Assembly (NCBI RefSeq): GCF_004134775.1
Contig: NZ_SDOZ01000004.1
Location: 93,426 to 157,425 of the forward strand
Reading direction: 5' to 3'
DNA from: Candidatus Borkfalkia ceftriaxoniphila
GTDB taxonomy: Bacteria; Bacillota; Clostridia; Christensenellales; Borkfalkiaceae
DNA length: 64,000 nucleotides
Below the pieces are notes generated by a model. The model made no database searches. It had not been told where the DNA came from and worked only from the letters and a program-made list of their open reading frames with translations. Made by a program: the position numbers and the translations under genes. Positions 25,803 through 34,953 of this stretch are shown in pieces. Within the stretch, counting starts at the first letter, position 1, and each line of letters opens with the position of its first letter.

Positions 25803-26669
25803 ATGAAAAAATTTTTCACTCTGCTGCTCGCGCTCGTAATGACGGCTGCGATCGGCGTAACCATGTCGGGCTGCAGCAAAGAACTGATCGGATTCGATAT
25901 CGAACTCGCAAAAGCGGTCGCGGATAAACTGGGCGTGGGTGTCAGTTTCGTGGAGATCAACTGGGACACCAAAGAGGCGGAATTGGATAACCGCAGCATT
26001 GACGCGGCGTGGAACGGCTTTACCTACACGAAAGCGCGCGACGAAGGATACTTCGACGAGGACAGAAACCAGCAGATCGGCGGTTTGGATTTTACGGGAA
26101 TGTATATGGAAAATAAGCAGGTAGCCGTTGTCAAAAAGGAGAACGCCGAAAAGTTCGGCACGCTGGAAGGTTTGAAGAGCGCTAAATCCATGGTCGCAGA
26201 GGCCGGCTCCGCAGGGTTTACGACAATTCAGGACGTGTTCGAAAAGGAGCCTGTTCCCGCGAAAAAACAGTTGGATATATTCACCGAAGTATCTTCGGGT
26301 GCGAGCGACGTCGGCGTGATCGATGCGGTGATGGCAGGGTACTATATCACCTCTGAAACGGGCGCCTATCACGAATCTCTGTCGGTCGTGGAGATCGAGG
26401 GCGTCGAAAAAGAATTCTATGCGGTCGGTTGCCGCGAAAAAAGCAATCTTCCCGCCGTATTCAACCACGTCCTCGCGGGATTATGGGCAGACGGGACCAT
26501 TCGTAAGATCGGCGAAAAATACGGTTTGCAGGACGTGCTCGTCAACGGATTCGGCGAATACGACGAAAACTACCAATTCCCTACGGACGGCGATTATGCG
26601 GCCGTATTGAAAGCGAAAAAATTCGTTGTCGGCTATACGGTATTCGCGCCCATGGCGTATAAAGGCTGA
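25803..26669 (+). CDS. Polar amino acid ABC transporter substrate-binding lipoprotein, circularly permuted at a different point
   Basis: Extracytoplasmic SBP_bac_3-type lipoprotein (lipobox MSGC, Cys24). Mature sequence begins directly with LIGFDIELAKAVADKLGV, which in this family follows an N-terminal strand ending in FAPMAYKD-type residues. That missing strand is at the very end: KKFVVGYTVFAPMAYKG (272-288), after the normal tail (LAGLWADGTIRKIGEKYGL) and a ~28-residue linker. Joining the end to residue 28 restores the standard order. Ordinary members would start with the strand right after the lipobox. The break point differs from that of the 21210 protein. Permease and ATPase genes follow at once. 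Strong AAGGAG site; start ATG 25803 rather than TTG 25797. Confidence 0.9.
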   Translation: MKKFFTLLLALVMTAAIGVTMSGCSKELIGFDIELAKAVADKLGVGVSFVEINWDTKEAELDNRSIDAAWNGFTYTKARDEGYFDEDRNQQIGGLDFTGMYMENKQVAVVKKENAEKFGTLEGLKSAKSMVAEAGSAGFTTIQDVFEKEPVPAKKQLDIFTEVSSGASDVGVIDAVMAGYYITSETGAYHESLSVVEIEGVEKEFYAVGCREKSNLPAVFNHVLAGLWADGTIRKIGEKYGLQDVLVNGFGEYDENYQFPTDGDYAAVLKAKKFVVGYTVFAPMAYKG

Positions 26670-26686
26670 TCGGTCCGGAGTTCAGA

Positions 26687-27337
26687 ATGTTTATCGAAAT
26701 TATCGGCGAACTGGCGTTGGGGTTCCTTACCACTTTGGAATTGTTTGCCCTGACGCTCGTTTTCGCTCTGCCGCTCGGGCTGTTGGTCGCATTCTGCACC
26801 ATGTCCAGATTTTACCCGCTACGTATGCTCTTCAAACTGATAGTCTGGGTAGTCCGCGGAACGCCCCTCATGTTGCAACTTCTGATCATCTTTTACGGCC
26901 CGGGGCTTTTGGGGTTGCCCGCGTTCAGCAACCGTTTTTTGGCGGCTGTCATCGCGTTCGTCATCAATTACGCGTGTTATTTTTCCGAGATATACCGCGG
27001 CGGGATCCAGAGCATTTCCAAAGGGCAGTACGAGGCGGGGCAGGTCTTGGGAATGACGCGTTCGCAGATCTTTATGCGCGTCGTGTTGCTGCAAGTGATC
27101 CGCCGCGTGCTCGCGCCGATGAGCAACGAAGTCATGACGCTCGTCAAAGACACGTCGCTCGCGAATACTATTTCGGTTATCGAGATCATCCGCGTCGCAA
27201 CGACGATCTCCTCGACCTACGCGGTCAACATCATCTTTCCGATCTTATATGCGGGCGTATTTTACCTTGCGTTTATCGGCATCCTGACGCTGCTGTTCGG
27301 GTGGCTGGAAAAGAAACTCAATTATTTCAGGGTGTAG
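26687..27337 (+). CDS. Amino acid ABC transporter permease
   Basis: Inner-membrane HisM/GlnP-type subunit, 216 aa, about five helices. WVVRGTPLMLQLLIIFYG and the EAA loop KGQYEAGQVLGMTRSQIFMRVVLLQ identify the family. CGGAG lies about 9 nt before the ATG. It sits 17 bp after the substrate-binding protein and 3 bp before the ATPase gene, so the operon is SBP-permease-ATPase, like the first transporter but with a distinct sequence, so this is not a recent duplicate. Confidence 0.95.
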   Translation: MFIEIIGELALGFLTTLELFALTLVFALPLGLLVAFCTMSRFYPLRMLFKLIVWVVRGTPLMLQLLIIFYGPGLLGLPAFSNRFLAAVIAFVINYACYFSEIYRGGIQSISKGQYEAGQVLGMTRSQIFMRVVLLQVIRRVLAPMSNEVMTLVKDTSLANTISVIEIIRVATTISSTYAVNIIFPILYAGVFYLAFIGILTLLFGWLEKKLNYFRV

Positions 27338-27340
27338 CGT

Positions 27341-28212
<872 letters not shown>

Positions 28213-28216
<4 letters not shown>

Positions 28217-28494
28217 ACGAAAACGGGGATATGACGAAAATTCTCTGCCGCACGCTCCTGAACTGCAAGACGGAAGAGGACTGCCTCGCGCTTCTTTCCG
28301 ATTTATGCACCTTTCAGGAACAGGAGCAGATGGCGCAGCGCGTCGCGGCGGCTAAATTATTGCTGGAAGGGAAAACGTATGCTGAAATTATGGACAGCAC
28401 GGAAATATCTTCCGCTACGCTTTCCCGCGTTTCCCGCGCGGTGCACCACGGCAGCGGCGGCTATGCGCGGCTGATTCCGCGCGACGGACGATAA
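28213..28494 (+). CDS. TrpR/YerC-like DNA-binding protein
   Basis: A 93-aa all-helical protein of the YerC/YecD branch of the TrpR repressor superfamily. The motif region is LCTFQEQEQMAQRVAAAKLL followed by the helix-turn-helix KTYAEIMDSTEISSATLSRV. No tryptophan-binding function is established for this branch. It is translationally coupled to the transporter ATPase (ATGA overlap), which suggests that it might regulate the operon or be co-expressed with amino-acid uptake; that is inference. A second in-frame ATG (28231) is possible. Confidence 0.85.
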
Positions 28495-28504
28495 GGCGGC
28501 GGCT

Positions 28505-29011
28505 ATGATCGATTTTGAGGCGCTTAAACGCTTTATAGAGGCGAAAAGAACGCCGCCCCGCAAAGTACTGCGGGCGGCGTTCAAAATCGATGCAGAATGC
28601 GAACCGCGCGCTTTGTGCGGCGCGGCGGAAACGGACGAAAACGCCCTGCGCGAAAGGATCGGAAAGCGGGGCAAGACGTTTTCGGAAATGCTCTTTTACT
28701 GGATCGACGCGCGCGGCGAAAAGGACAGCGACGTGTACAAGCGTGCGGGCGTCGATCGGAAATTGTTTTCCAAGATCCGTTCGGACGCGAATTACACGCC
28801 CAAAAAGCGCACGGCGATCCTGTTTGCCTTTGCGCTGTCGCTCAACGAAGACCAGGCGCGCGATCTTCTCGCGCGGGCGGGTTATTCTTTGTCCGATGCG
28901 GATACGACGGATATCATCGTACAATATTTTTTGCAGACGGATAACCACGACCTTTCGGAACTGGACGAGGCGTTGGTGCGTTTCGGAGAACAACCTGTAT
29001 ATTCGGAATAA
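28505..29011 (+). CDS. Small HTH-like protein of unknown function
   Basis: A 168-aa protein lying 10 bp after the TrpR-like gene, so probably last in the transporter operon. The C-terminal ~100 residues (SDVYKRAGVDRKLFSKIRSD, then KKRTAILFAFALSLNEDQA and DLLARAGYSLS) form an XRE-like helical domain that I associate with small Firmicute DNA-binding proteins, and with C-terminal extensions of other proteins. The N-terminal ~65 residues are charged and unassigned. Only a weak AAGGCGG site precedes the ATG. A role as regulator is plausible but not shown. Confidence 0.7.
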   Translation: MIDFEALKRFIEAKRTPPRKVLRAAFKIDAECEPRALCGAAETDENALRERIGKRGKTFSEMLFYWIDARGEKDSDVYKRAGVDRKLFSKIRSDANYTPKKRTAILFAFALSLNEDQARDLLARAGYSLSDADTTDIIVQYFLQTDNHDLSELDEALVRFGEQPVYSE

Positions 29012-29046
29012 AAAAGAGAGGGGACCCCGACCGGGGTTCCCTCTCT
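29011..29046 (-). terminator. Terminator for the minus-strand SGNH hydrolase, shared 3' end
   Basis: AGAGAGGG...CCCTCTCT stem with an inner CCCC/GGGG stem. On the minus strand it is followed by a T run (plus-strand AAAAA before 29016). It overlaps both convergent stop codons. Confidence 0.82.
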
Positions 29047-29764
29047 AAGCGTATAGGGGCAGCGATTGCTCTGTAAACTCCTGTATGCGGCGGAACATGA
29101 GTTCGTGTCCCATTTCGTTGGGATGGATCCCGTCCTCGCTGATATAGTCGGGCATATTGTTTTTCAAAAGAAAATCCGTGCGGAAATCGATAAAGGGACA
29201 GCGGTTCAAGAGAGCCGCGCGCAAAATTAAATTGTTGTAGCATTCCTGATGACGGGAAATGTTGGTCACGTCGCCCGTGAAAAAGTGCAGCACGGCGTCT
29301 TTATCCGCACGAGCGGCGATGATATTTTGAAAATATCGGTCGGAATACACGGGCGGCAGCGCCGCGAGATAGGTGTGTATCCCGCCTTTTTTCAGTTTTT
29401 GTACGTTTTCGTTCAAAAGGGAGAAAAACTCCGAAGGCGGCGTGTTCGGTTCGTGCTGCGCGTCGGGATGTTCGCCTACTTCCTTCCAGTTATAGTCGCA
29501 GTCGTTGCCGCCGAGTGCGATGACCAGAACTTTGTTGGGTTTGTGCGCGTTGTTTTCCAGATACGTATCGAAAAATCCTTTTTGCACCGTCTTTTTCAGC
29601 GTCTGTCCGAACAGCGAAAAGTTTTCGATGGAAACCCCGTAATGTTCCTGCATCAGTTTTACGGTGTTGCGCTCGATTCGCATGATCTTATTATCCTTTA
29701 AAAATAATCCCTTGGCGATGGAATCTCCCATCACGGTGATGTCGAAATCATTGAGCATAGTCAT
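29045..29764 (-). CDS. SGNH/GDSL-family hydrolase
   Basis: A 239-aa cytoplasmic hydrolase (no signal peptide) of the esterase/lipase-like SGNH superfamily. The four blocks are visible: GDSIAKG with the nucleophile Ser near 15, a Gly-containing stretch ENFSLFGQTL, GGNDCDYNW with the Asn of block III, and DGIHPNEMGH with the catalytic Asp-His. AAAGGAGG lies 7 nt before the ATG. The gene is alone on the minus strand with its own terminator. The substrate cannot be predicted. Confidence 0.9.
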   Translation of the reverse strand: MTMLNDFDITVMGDSIAKGLFLKDNKIMRIERNTVKLMQEHYGVSIENFSLFGQTLKKTVQKGFFDTYLENNAHKPNKVLVIALGGNDCDYNWKEVGEHPDAQHEPNTPPSEFFSLLNENVQKLKKGGIHTYLAALPPVYSDRYFQNIIAARADKDAVLHFFTGDVTNISRHQECYNNLILRAALLNRCPFIDFRTDFLLKNNMPDYISEDGIHPNEMGHELMFRRIQEFTEQSLPLYA

Positions 29765-29996
29765 AGTCGTCCTCCTTTTCCATTATGCCTGTTTTTGCGG
29801 CGTCTTAAACGATCTATAATATTATTTTAGTGCAATTTTTCGCAAAAGTACACCTACCGTGCCGAATTTGCGTTATACTCTTATTTATGAGGCGGTAGAG
29901 TCGACGTTTTTCGCCTCTACCGAAAGTAGAGTGTTGCAATAATCACACAATGTAGTCTGTTTGAAAACGGGAGAAAGGAGGTTATCCGCGAAAATA

Positions 29997-30014
29997 TTTG
30001 TATATAAATACAAA
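29997..30014 (+). promoter_or_regulatory. Candidate operator of the XRE regulator
   Basis: Perfect inverted repeat TTTGTAT-N4-ATACAAA, 17 bp upstream of the -35 of the regulator's own promoter. Confidence 0.55.
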
Positions 30015-30031
30015 ATAGCCGAAAAATACTT

Positions 30032-30060
30032 TTTACAAGCGGCGCGGAATATGGTATAAT
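30032..30060 (+). promoter_or_regulatory. Promoter of the XRE regulator, apparently leaderless
   Basis: TTTACA (30032-30037), 17-bp spacer, TATAAT (30055-30060). The expected start point is the A of ATG 30067. Confidence 0.85.
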
Positions 30061-30066
30061 AGGGAT

Positions 30067-30666
30067 ATGGACGATCTCAAAACGATTATCGCGCGGAACC
30101 TGGCGGATTGCCGCAAGGCGGCGAATCTGACGCAGTTGCAACTCGCGGAAAAATTGAATTATTCGGATAAGGCAGTTTCGAAGTGGGAGCGCGGTGAGAG
30201 CGTCCCCGACATTACCGTGCTGTGCGAACTCGCGAAATTGTACGGCGTCACGCTGGACTATCTCGTGACCGACCGCGGCGGCAAACCGCCCAAAACGCGA
30301 AAACAGGTCACGCGGGAAGTACGCAAACGCATTTTGATCACCCTCATATGCTGCGGGCTTGTCTGGCTTTTGGCGACTTTCGTCTTTTCCATGCTCTTGA
30401 TGTGCGGCGTCGAAAATTACCGCGTGTGGCTGGTGTTTGTGTACGCCATGCCCGCGTCGGGCGTTATTCTGATCGTTTTCAGTTCTCTGTGGGCGAACAA
30501 ATACTGCACGGCGGCGTCCGTTTCCTTTCTCGTATGGACGCTGGCGCTTTCCATCTATCTGTCCGTTCCCATGGTGCAGAACATCTGGCTCGTATTCGTC
30601 ATCGCGGTGCCGTTGCAACTTTTAACGATCTTCTGGTTTATCCTGCGCGGTCAAAAGAACAAATAA
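30067..30666 (+). CDS. XRE-family regulator fused to a four-helix membrane domain
   Basis: A 199-aa protein. Residues 5-60 are a classic XRE/Cro HTH (NLTQLQLAEKLNYSDKAVSKWERG). After a basic linker (75-90) there are about four transmembrane helices to the C terminus, with a short cytoplasmic tail. Such HTH-membrane fusions are common in Firmicutes; the membrane part may sense an envelope signal, but no ligand is known. The promoter start point falls on the ATG, and no ribosome site has proper spacing (AGGGA is only 2 nt from the ATG). A perfect dyad lies upstream of the promoter, suggesting autoregulation. Confidence 0.88.
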   Translation: MDDLKTIIARNLADCRKAANLTQLQLAEKLNYSDKAVSKWERGESVPDITVLCELAKLYGVTLDYLVTDRGGKPPKTRKQVTREVRKRILITLICCGLVWLLATFVFSMLLMCGVENYRVWLVFVYAMPASGVILIVFSSLWANKYCTAASVSFLVWTLALSIYLSVPMVQNIWLVFVIAVPLQLLTIFWFILRGQKNK

Positions 30667-30721
30667 AGTCACCCCGCTCTTCTTAACCCGCATACAATGG
30701 TATGTACGTCGGGAGGGAAGT

Positions 30722-31768
30722 ATGCAGAGAAATATCGCTTTGGTCAATTTGGACAACGTCGTCCGCAACGCGGAAAATATCCGCTCGGTCATCGGTTCGG
30801 CAAAACTATGCGCGGTCGTCAAGTGCGACGGCTACGGCCACGGCGCCGCCGCAATCGCGAACGCCCTGCACGGGGTATGCGACTCGTTTGCAGTGGCGCT
30901 CGTCGACGAGGGCGCGCAGATCCGCGCGGCGGGGGTGGACGAGGATATCCTCGTATTGCAGCCCGCGCTTGACGAAACGGAAGTTCTGCGCGCTGCCGCT
31001 TACAACATGATCCTCACGCTCGCGGACGACAACGACTTTTTGCTCGTGAAAAAGACGTGCGAAAAATTCGGAGTACGCGTGCGCGTGCACCTGAAAGCCA
31101 ATACGGGCATGAACCGCCTGGGCTATGAATACTGGCAGTTCCTCAATTCCTGTCTGCTCGTGAAAAAGCAAACGGATATTTCGGTGGAAGGAGTGTATTC
31201 GCACTTTTATCTTCCCGAAAGCAGATCGGAAACGCGCGCGCAGTACGAGTTGTTCCTGCGCTTTTGCAGCGTGGCGGAAGGGGTGTTCGGAAAACTTACC
31301 AAACACATTGCGGCGAGCGGCGGCGTATTTGCCGACGCCGCCTATCATATGGACATGGTGCGCTGCGGCATCGCATTATACGGCTATCTGCCGCGCGGCA
31401 TCAGATCGGATAAGCGTTTTTTGCCGGCGCTCTGCGTATACACGCATGCGGCGGCGGGCAGAAAATACGAATTCGGCGGCATCGCCTACGGCCGTGCGAA
31501 CGGCAGGTCGGGCGATCTGACGACGCTCCGCATCGGCTACGGGGACGGGTTTTTCCGTGCGGGCGGGATCGGGAATATCAACAATCTGTGTATGGACGCA
31601 TGCGTGGTGTCGGGCGCGCACGCTAAGGGCGAGCCCGTGCTCGTTTTCGCCGACGCGGACGAATACGCGCGGCGGCATAACACCATTTCGTACGAGGCTC
31701 TGTGCTCTGTCACAAAGCGCGCCGAATTCGTGTACGTGCGCGGCTTGGAGCAGAAAAATAAGGAATGA
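30722..31768 (+). CDS. alr: Alanine racemase family protein
   Basis: PLP-dependent fold-type III racemase interconverting L- and D-alanine for cell-wall synthesis. The PLP lysine is Lys34 in CAVVKCDGYGHG; the second catalytic base is the Tyr of LRIGYGDGF; the conserved NTGMNRLG and CMDACVV segments are also present. At 348 aa it is slightly short for the family (about 370). GGGAGG precedes the ATG. It heads a tight run of genes (formyl-THF ligase, membrane protein, rsmD, coaD, aroF, pheA) with overlaps or very short gaps. Activity on another amino acid, such as serine, cannot be excluded. Confidence 0.9.
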   Translation: MQRNIALVNLDNVVRNAENIRSVIGSAKLCAVVKCDGYGHGAAAIANALHGVCDSFAVALVDEGAQIRAAGVDEDILVLQPALDETEVLRAAAYNMILTLADDNDFLLVKKTCEKFGVRVRVHLKANTGMNRLGYEYWQFLNSCLLVKKQTDISVEGVYSHFYLPESRSETRAQYELFLRFCSVAEGVFGKLTKHIAASGGVFADAAYHMDMVRCGIALYGYLPRGIRSDKRFLPALCVYTHAAAGRKYEFGGIAYGRANGRSGDLTTLRIGYGDGFFRAGGIGNINNLCMDACVVSGAHAKGEPVLVFADADEYARRHNTISYEALCSVTKRAEFVYVRGLEQKNKE

Positions 31769-32304
31769 CGATGCAAAAGCAACAACTTCGCGCCCGCATG
31801 AAAGCGCTGCGCGCAGCCTGCGAAGATCGGCGGGCGCGGGATAACGGCATATTCGAAAATCTGTTTTCCCAACCCTTTATGAATGCGGAAACGTTTTTCG
31901 TCTACGTTTCTTTCGGGAGCGAGGCGGATACGCGGCGCATCATAGAGGAACTTTTCAAACGAGGCAAAACAGTCTTTTTACCCCGCGTGGCGGGGCAACG
32001 GATGCAGTGCGTCCGCTACGTCGGACAAGCGCTCGAAAAGGGCGCGTTCGGCATTATGGAACCGCAAGGGGACGCCGAAGAAATTGTGCCCGACGTATGC
32101 CTGACGCCGCTTCTGGCGGCTGACAGGCGCTGTGCGCGGCTGGGCTACGGCGGGGGATACTACGACAGGTTTTTTATGGACAAGCAGTTGTGCAAAGTCG
32201 GGCTCGCCTATTCTTTTCAGATCGTAAACGAAGTGCCTGCGGAGCCGACGGACGTTTTTTTGGACGCCGTCGCGACCGAGCGGGAAGTATTATATCGGAG
32301 GTAA
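31765..32304 (+). CDS. 5-formyltetrahydrofolate cyclo-ligase
   Basis: ATP-dependent enzyme that salvages 5-formyl-THF to 5,10-methenyl-THF. The family signature LGYGGGYYDRF is present near residue 125, and FLPRVAGQRM precedes it. Length (179 aa) is typical. The start overlaps the alr stop by four bases (ATGA), so translation is coupled; a second ATG two codons later is possible. Fits with the other folate-linked genes thyA and folA further along, though these are in a separate operon. Confidence 0.93.
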   Translation: MTMQKQQLRARMKALRAACEDRRARDNGIFENLFSQPFMNAETFFVYVSFGSEADTRRIIEELFKRGKTVFLPRVAGQRMQCVRYVGQALEKGAFGIMEPQGDAEEIVPDVCLTPLLAADRRCARLGYGGGYYDRFFMDKQLCKVGLAYSFQIVNEVPAEPTDVFLDAVATEREVLYRR

Positions 32305-32311
32305 ATCGCAA

Positions 32312-32902
32312 ATGTTGCAATGGGCATGGGAATATACCAAACGCGTGGGCACGCTGCTCATTATGAATTTTCTGTTCGGGATCACGATGTTCCTCGTATT
32401 CGCGCTCGATAACGTGGCGGCGCGCGTTGCGATCGTCTTTGTCATGCTGGCGGCGATGTTCGCGCTGGACTTTTTCCTCATGCGTTCCGCGGGAGAACAG
32501 GATTTCAAGATGAGCGTCATTGGCGAGGCGAAGCGCAGGAATAAGCCGAGCGGCGCGCCCGAAGGGCATTCCACCTATCATATCAGCAAGGAATACCGCG
32601 TATATAAGGGCTTTCTGATCGGGCTGATCACCATGGCGCTCGCTATCGTTCTGATCGTCGCCGCGCAGATGACCGGCTCGAACGGCGTGAAGATCGCGCT
32701 GTTCATCGTTTACGGCTGGCTGTATTTTCCCGTCGTCGCCATCAGTCTGGAAGCCAATCTGTTTTTCTGTCTGATCGTGTTCGCCGTTGCGCTGACGCTG
32801 TTCGGCGTTTCCTATATCATCGGCGGCGAAAAGGGGCGCTTGCAACACTATATCCTGTTGAAAAAAACCAATGCTATTTCCGAAATGGAGAAGAAAAATT
32901 GA
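32312..32902 (+). CDS. Four-helix membrane protein of unknown function
   Basis: A 196-aa integral membrane protein with helices near residues 14-32, 37-57, 98-120 and 130-165 (possibly two). A polar loop (60-95) contains SGAPEGHSTYHISKEYR, and the C-terminal tail is charged. I do not recognise a family. TCGGAGG lies 8 nt upstream. It lies between the formyl-THF ligase and rsmD and overlaps the latter's TTG start by four bases, so it is co-transcribed with housekeeping genes. Confidence 0.82.
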   Translation: MLQWAWEYTKRVGTLLIMNFLFGITMFLVFALDNVAARVAIVFVMLAAMFALDFFLMRSAGEQDFKMSVIGEAKRRNKPSGAPEGHSTYHISKEYRVYKGFLIGLITMALAIVLIVAAQMTGSNGVKIALFIVYGWLYFPVVAISLEANLFFCLIVFAVALTLFGVSYIIGGEKGRLQHYILLKKTNAISEMEKKN

Positions 32903-33429
32903 GGATCATCGGAGGAAAATTCCGCGGCAGAGTGCTTACGGGTTTTAAAGGAAACGATATCCGCCCGACCGCGGACAGGGTAAAGGAATCTCTATTCAAT
33001 ATTCTCGCGCCCGAAATTCACGGCGCAAATCTGTTGGATCTATTCTGCGGGTGCGGCAACGTGGGGCTGGAAGCTATCTCGCGCGGCGCCGATTACGTGG
33101 TGTTCAACGACGTTTCCAAAGACAGCCTCGCCGTGCTCAGAAAGAATCTGTCTCTTTTAAAGACGGACGCGAAAATTTACAACTGCGATTTCAGATCGCT
33201 GCTCGGATCTTTGGATATGACTTTCGACGTCATTTATATCGACCCGCCGTATAAAAGCGGTTTCGGCGCGGAGGCGCTTTCGATTATCGGCGAACGGAGA
33301 TTGCTGACGACGGGCGGCGTCGCCGTATTCGAGAGCGATAAACCATTCGAAGGGGAGATCGCGTCGCTCGTGAAATACGACGAGCGCAAGTACGGCAGTA
33401 CCTATCTCACGTTTTTTACCCCCGATTGA
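32899..33429 (+). CDS. rsmD: 16S rRNA (guanine(966)-N(2))-methyltransferase
   Basis: SAM-dependent methyltransferase acting on 16S rRNA in the 30S subunit. The family start MRIIGGKFRG and GNDIRPTADRVKESLFNIL are present, then the SAM-binding LLDLFCGCGNVGLEAISRGA and the catalytic DPPY motif (IYIDPPYKSG). The start codon is TTG at 32899, overlapping the previous stop codon, with GGAG about 10 nt upstream. 176 aa is usual. It is followed by coaD, a very common rsmD-coaD pairing. Confidence 0.95.
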   Translation: MRIIGGKFRGRVLTGFKGNDIRPTADRVKESLFNILAPEIHGANLLDLFCGCGNVGLEAISRGADYVVFNDVSKDSLAVLRKNLSLLKTDAKIYNCDFRSLLGSLDMTFDVIYIDPPYKSGFGAEALSIIGERRLLTTGGVAVFESDKPFEGEIASLVKYDERKYGSTYLTFFTPD

Positions 33430-33438
33430 GGAGTTATT

Positions 33439-33927
33439 ATGAAAAAATGCGTCTTTGCGGGCACGTTTGACCCGCCTACCATCGGGCACCAGGATATCGT
33501 TCTGAAATGTTTGGAAATTTTCGACGAAGTCGTGGTCGCTTTGATGATCAATCCCAACAAACAGCCGCTTTTCAAAACCGAAGACAGGCTTATGCTGCTC
33601 GAAAAGGTTTTTTCGGGACACCCGAACGTCAAAGTCGTCGCGTACGACGGACTTTTGGTGGATCTTCTGCGCAAAGAGAATACCAAATTTTACGTGCGCG
33701 GCATTCGGAACGGTACAGATTACGATTACGAAAACCAACTCAATTACATCAACTGCGATATGTACAAGCAGATGATCACCATTTTTCTGCCTACGCGGCA
33801 GAATCTCGTGCATATCAGTTCCAGTCTTGTAAAAGACGCGCTCAGGTTTCATAAAAACGTAGACGATTACGTCCCCGCCGAGATCCGCGGGGACATTCGG
33901 AAATTACTAGATACAGAGGTCAGATAA
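33439..33927 (+). CDS. coaD: Phosphopantetheine adenylyltransferase
   Basis: Penultimate enzyme of coenzyme A synthesis, transferring AMP from ATP to 4'-phosphopantetheine. The nucleotidyltransferase motif is seen as GTFDPPTIGHQDI (the T/H-x-G-H signature), with YVRGIRNGTDYDYE and the C-terminal ISSSLVKD. 162 aa is typical. A GAGG site precedes the ATG, 9 bp after rsmD. The DAHP synthase gene starts on the base after its stop codon. Confidence 0.96.
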   Translation: MKKCVFAGTFDPPTIGHQDIVLKCLEIFDEVVVALMINPNKQPLFKTEDRLMLLEKVFSGHPNVKVVAYDGLLVDLLRKENTKFYVRGIRNGTDYDYENQLNYINCDMYKQMITIFLPTRQNLVHISSSLVKDALRFHKNVDDYVPAEIRGDIRKLLDTEVR

Positions 33928-34950
33928 ATGTTCAGAAGAGAAGAAAGGATTCCCGAAGCGGAAGAGATCATTGCCGAAACGCCGCTGCCCGAAAATTTAC
34001 GGAAAATAAAGCGCGGGCGCGACGAACTCGCAGGCGAAGTTATCCGCGGCGATACGGACAAGTTGTTGCTCATCATAGGTCCCTGTTCGGCGCACGAGAG
34101 CAGACCCGTTTTGGACTACGTGGAAAAACTCGGAAAACTCAACGAGCGCGTCAAGGATAAAATCGTCATCGTGCCGCGCATCTACACCAATAAACCGCGC
34201 ACCAAGGGCGTGGGTTACAAGGGTATGTTCACTCAGCCCGACCCCAATGGTAAAGAAGATATTTTAAAGGGGATCAAGACGCTTCGTCAACTGCATATCG
34301 ACGCCATCGGCATCAGCGGGCTTTCGGCGGCGGACGAAATGCTCTATCCCGAAAACTACGCCTATGTGGAGGACTTGCTGACCTACATCGCGGTGGGCGC
34401 ACGTTCAAGTGAGAACCAGATGCACCGCCTGGTTTCCAGCGGCATCGAACTTCCCGTAGGGATCAAAAATCCCATGAGCGGCAGCATTCCCGTGCTGCTC
34501 AACTCCATTTACGCCGCACAGAGCGAGCAGATCTTCAAATATCAGAACTATCAGGTCAAAACGACGGGCAACGAATTGGCGCATGCGGTACTGCGCGGTG
34601 CGGTGGACAATTACGGCAACGATATTCCCAATTTTCACTATGAATTCGTGATGAAAGTCATCGAGGGCTATTCAAAGAGCGGGCTGAAACACCCCGCCAT
34701 CGTGATCGACGCGAATCATTCCAATTCGGGCAAAAAGCACAGACAGCAGATCCGTATCGTCGAGGAGGTTTTAAACAACCGCCTGTACGACAAGGATTTC
34801 AAAAAGTACGTCAAGGGCTTCATGATCGAAAGTTTTCTGGAAGAGGGCTGTCAGAGAGAGGATATCGTCTACGGAAAATCCATCACCGATCCCTGCCTGG
34901 GGTGGGAAGATACCGAGCGGCTCGTGCTCGATATCGCGGACAAGGTATAA
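33928..34950 (+). CDS. aroF: 3-deoxy-7-phosphoheptulonate synthase, class I
   Basis: First enzyme of the shikimate pathway, joining PEP and erythrose 4-phosphate. Type I-alpha (AroFGH) motifs are seen: LLIIGPCSAHES, RIYTNKPRTKGVGYKG, GARSSENQMHR, GIKNPMSG and IVIDANHSNSGKKH. 340 aa is typical. It abuts coaD without a gap and precedes the prephenate dehydratase gene by 3 bp, which suggests a bias towards phenylalanine. Which allosteric inhibitor applies cannot be read. The gene symbol is family-level. Confidence 0.94.
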   Translation: MFRREERIPEAEEIIAETPLPENLRKIKRGRDELAGEVIRGDTDKLLLIIGPCSAHESRPVLDYVEKLGKLNERVKDKIVIVPRIYTNKPRTKGVGYKGMFTQPDPNGKEDILKGIKTLRQLHIDAIGISGLSAADEMLYPENYAYVEDLLTYIAVGARSSENQMHRLVSSGIELPVGIKNPMSGSIPVLLNSIYAAQSEQIFKYQNYQVKTTGNELAHAVLRGAVDNYGNDIPNFHYEFVMKVIEGYSKSGLKHPAIVIDANHSNSGKKHRQQIRIVEEVLNNRLYDKDFKKYVKGFMIESFLEEGCQREDIVYGKSITDPCLGWEDTERLVLDIADKV

Positions 34951-34953
34951 AAG

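Larger units (their letters stand above)
29765..30066. other. Divergent intergenic region (302 bp) with operator and hairpin
   Basis: It separates the SGNH hydrolase from the XRE regulator. Contents: a hairpin CGGTAGAG/CTCTACCG at 29893-29922; AAAGGAGG at 29974-29981 with no usable start codon behind it; a perfect dyad at 29997-30014; and the XRE promoter at 30032-30060. No coding sequence was found. Confidence 0.6.

Noticed and set aside
29974..29987. AAAGGAGGTTATCC resembling the complement of the 16S rRNA 3' end
   Set aside because: Only a short match with no rRNA context; read as a stray Shine-Dalgarno-like sequence.
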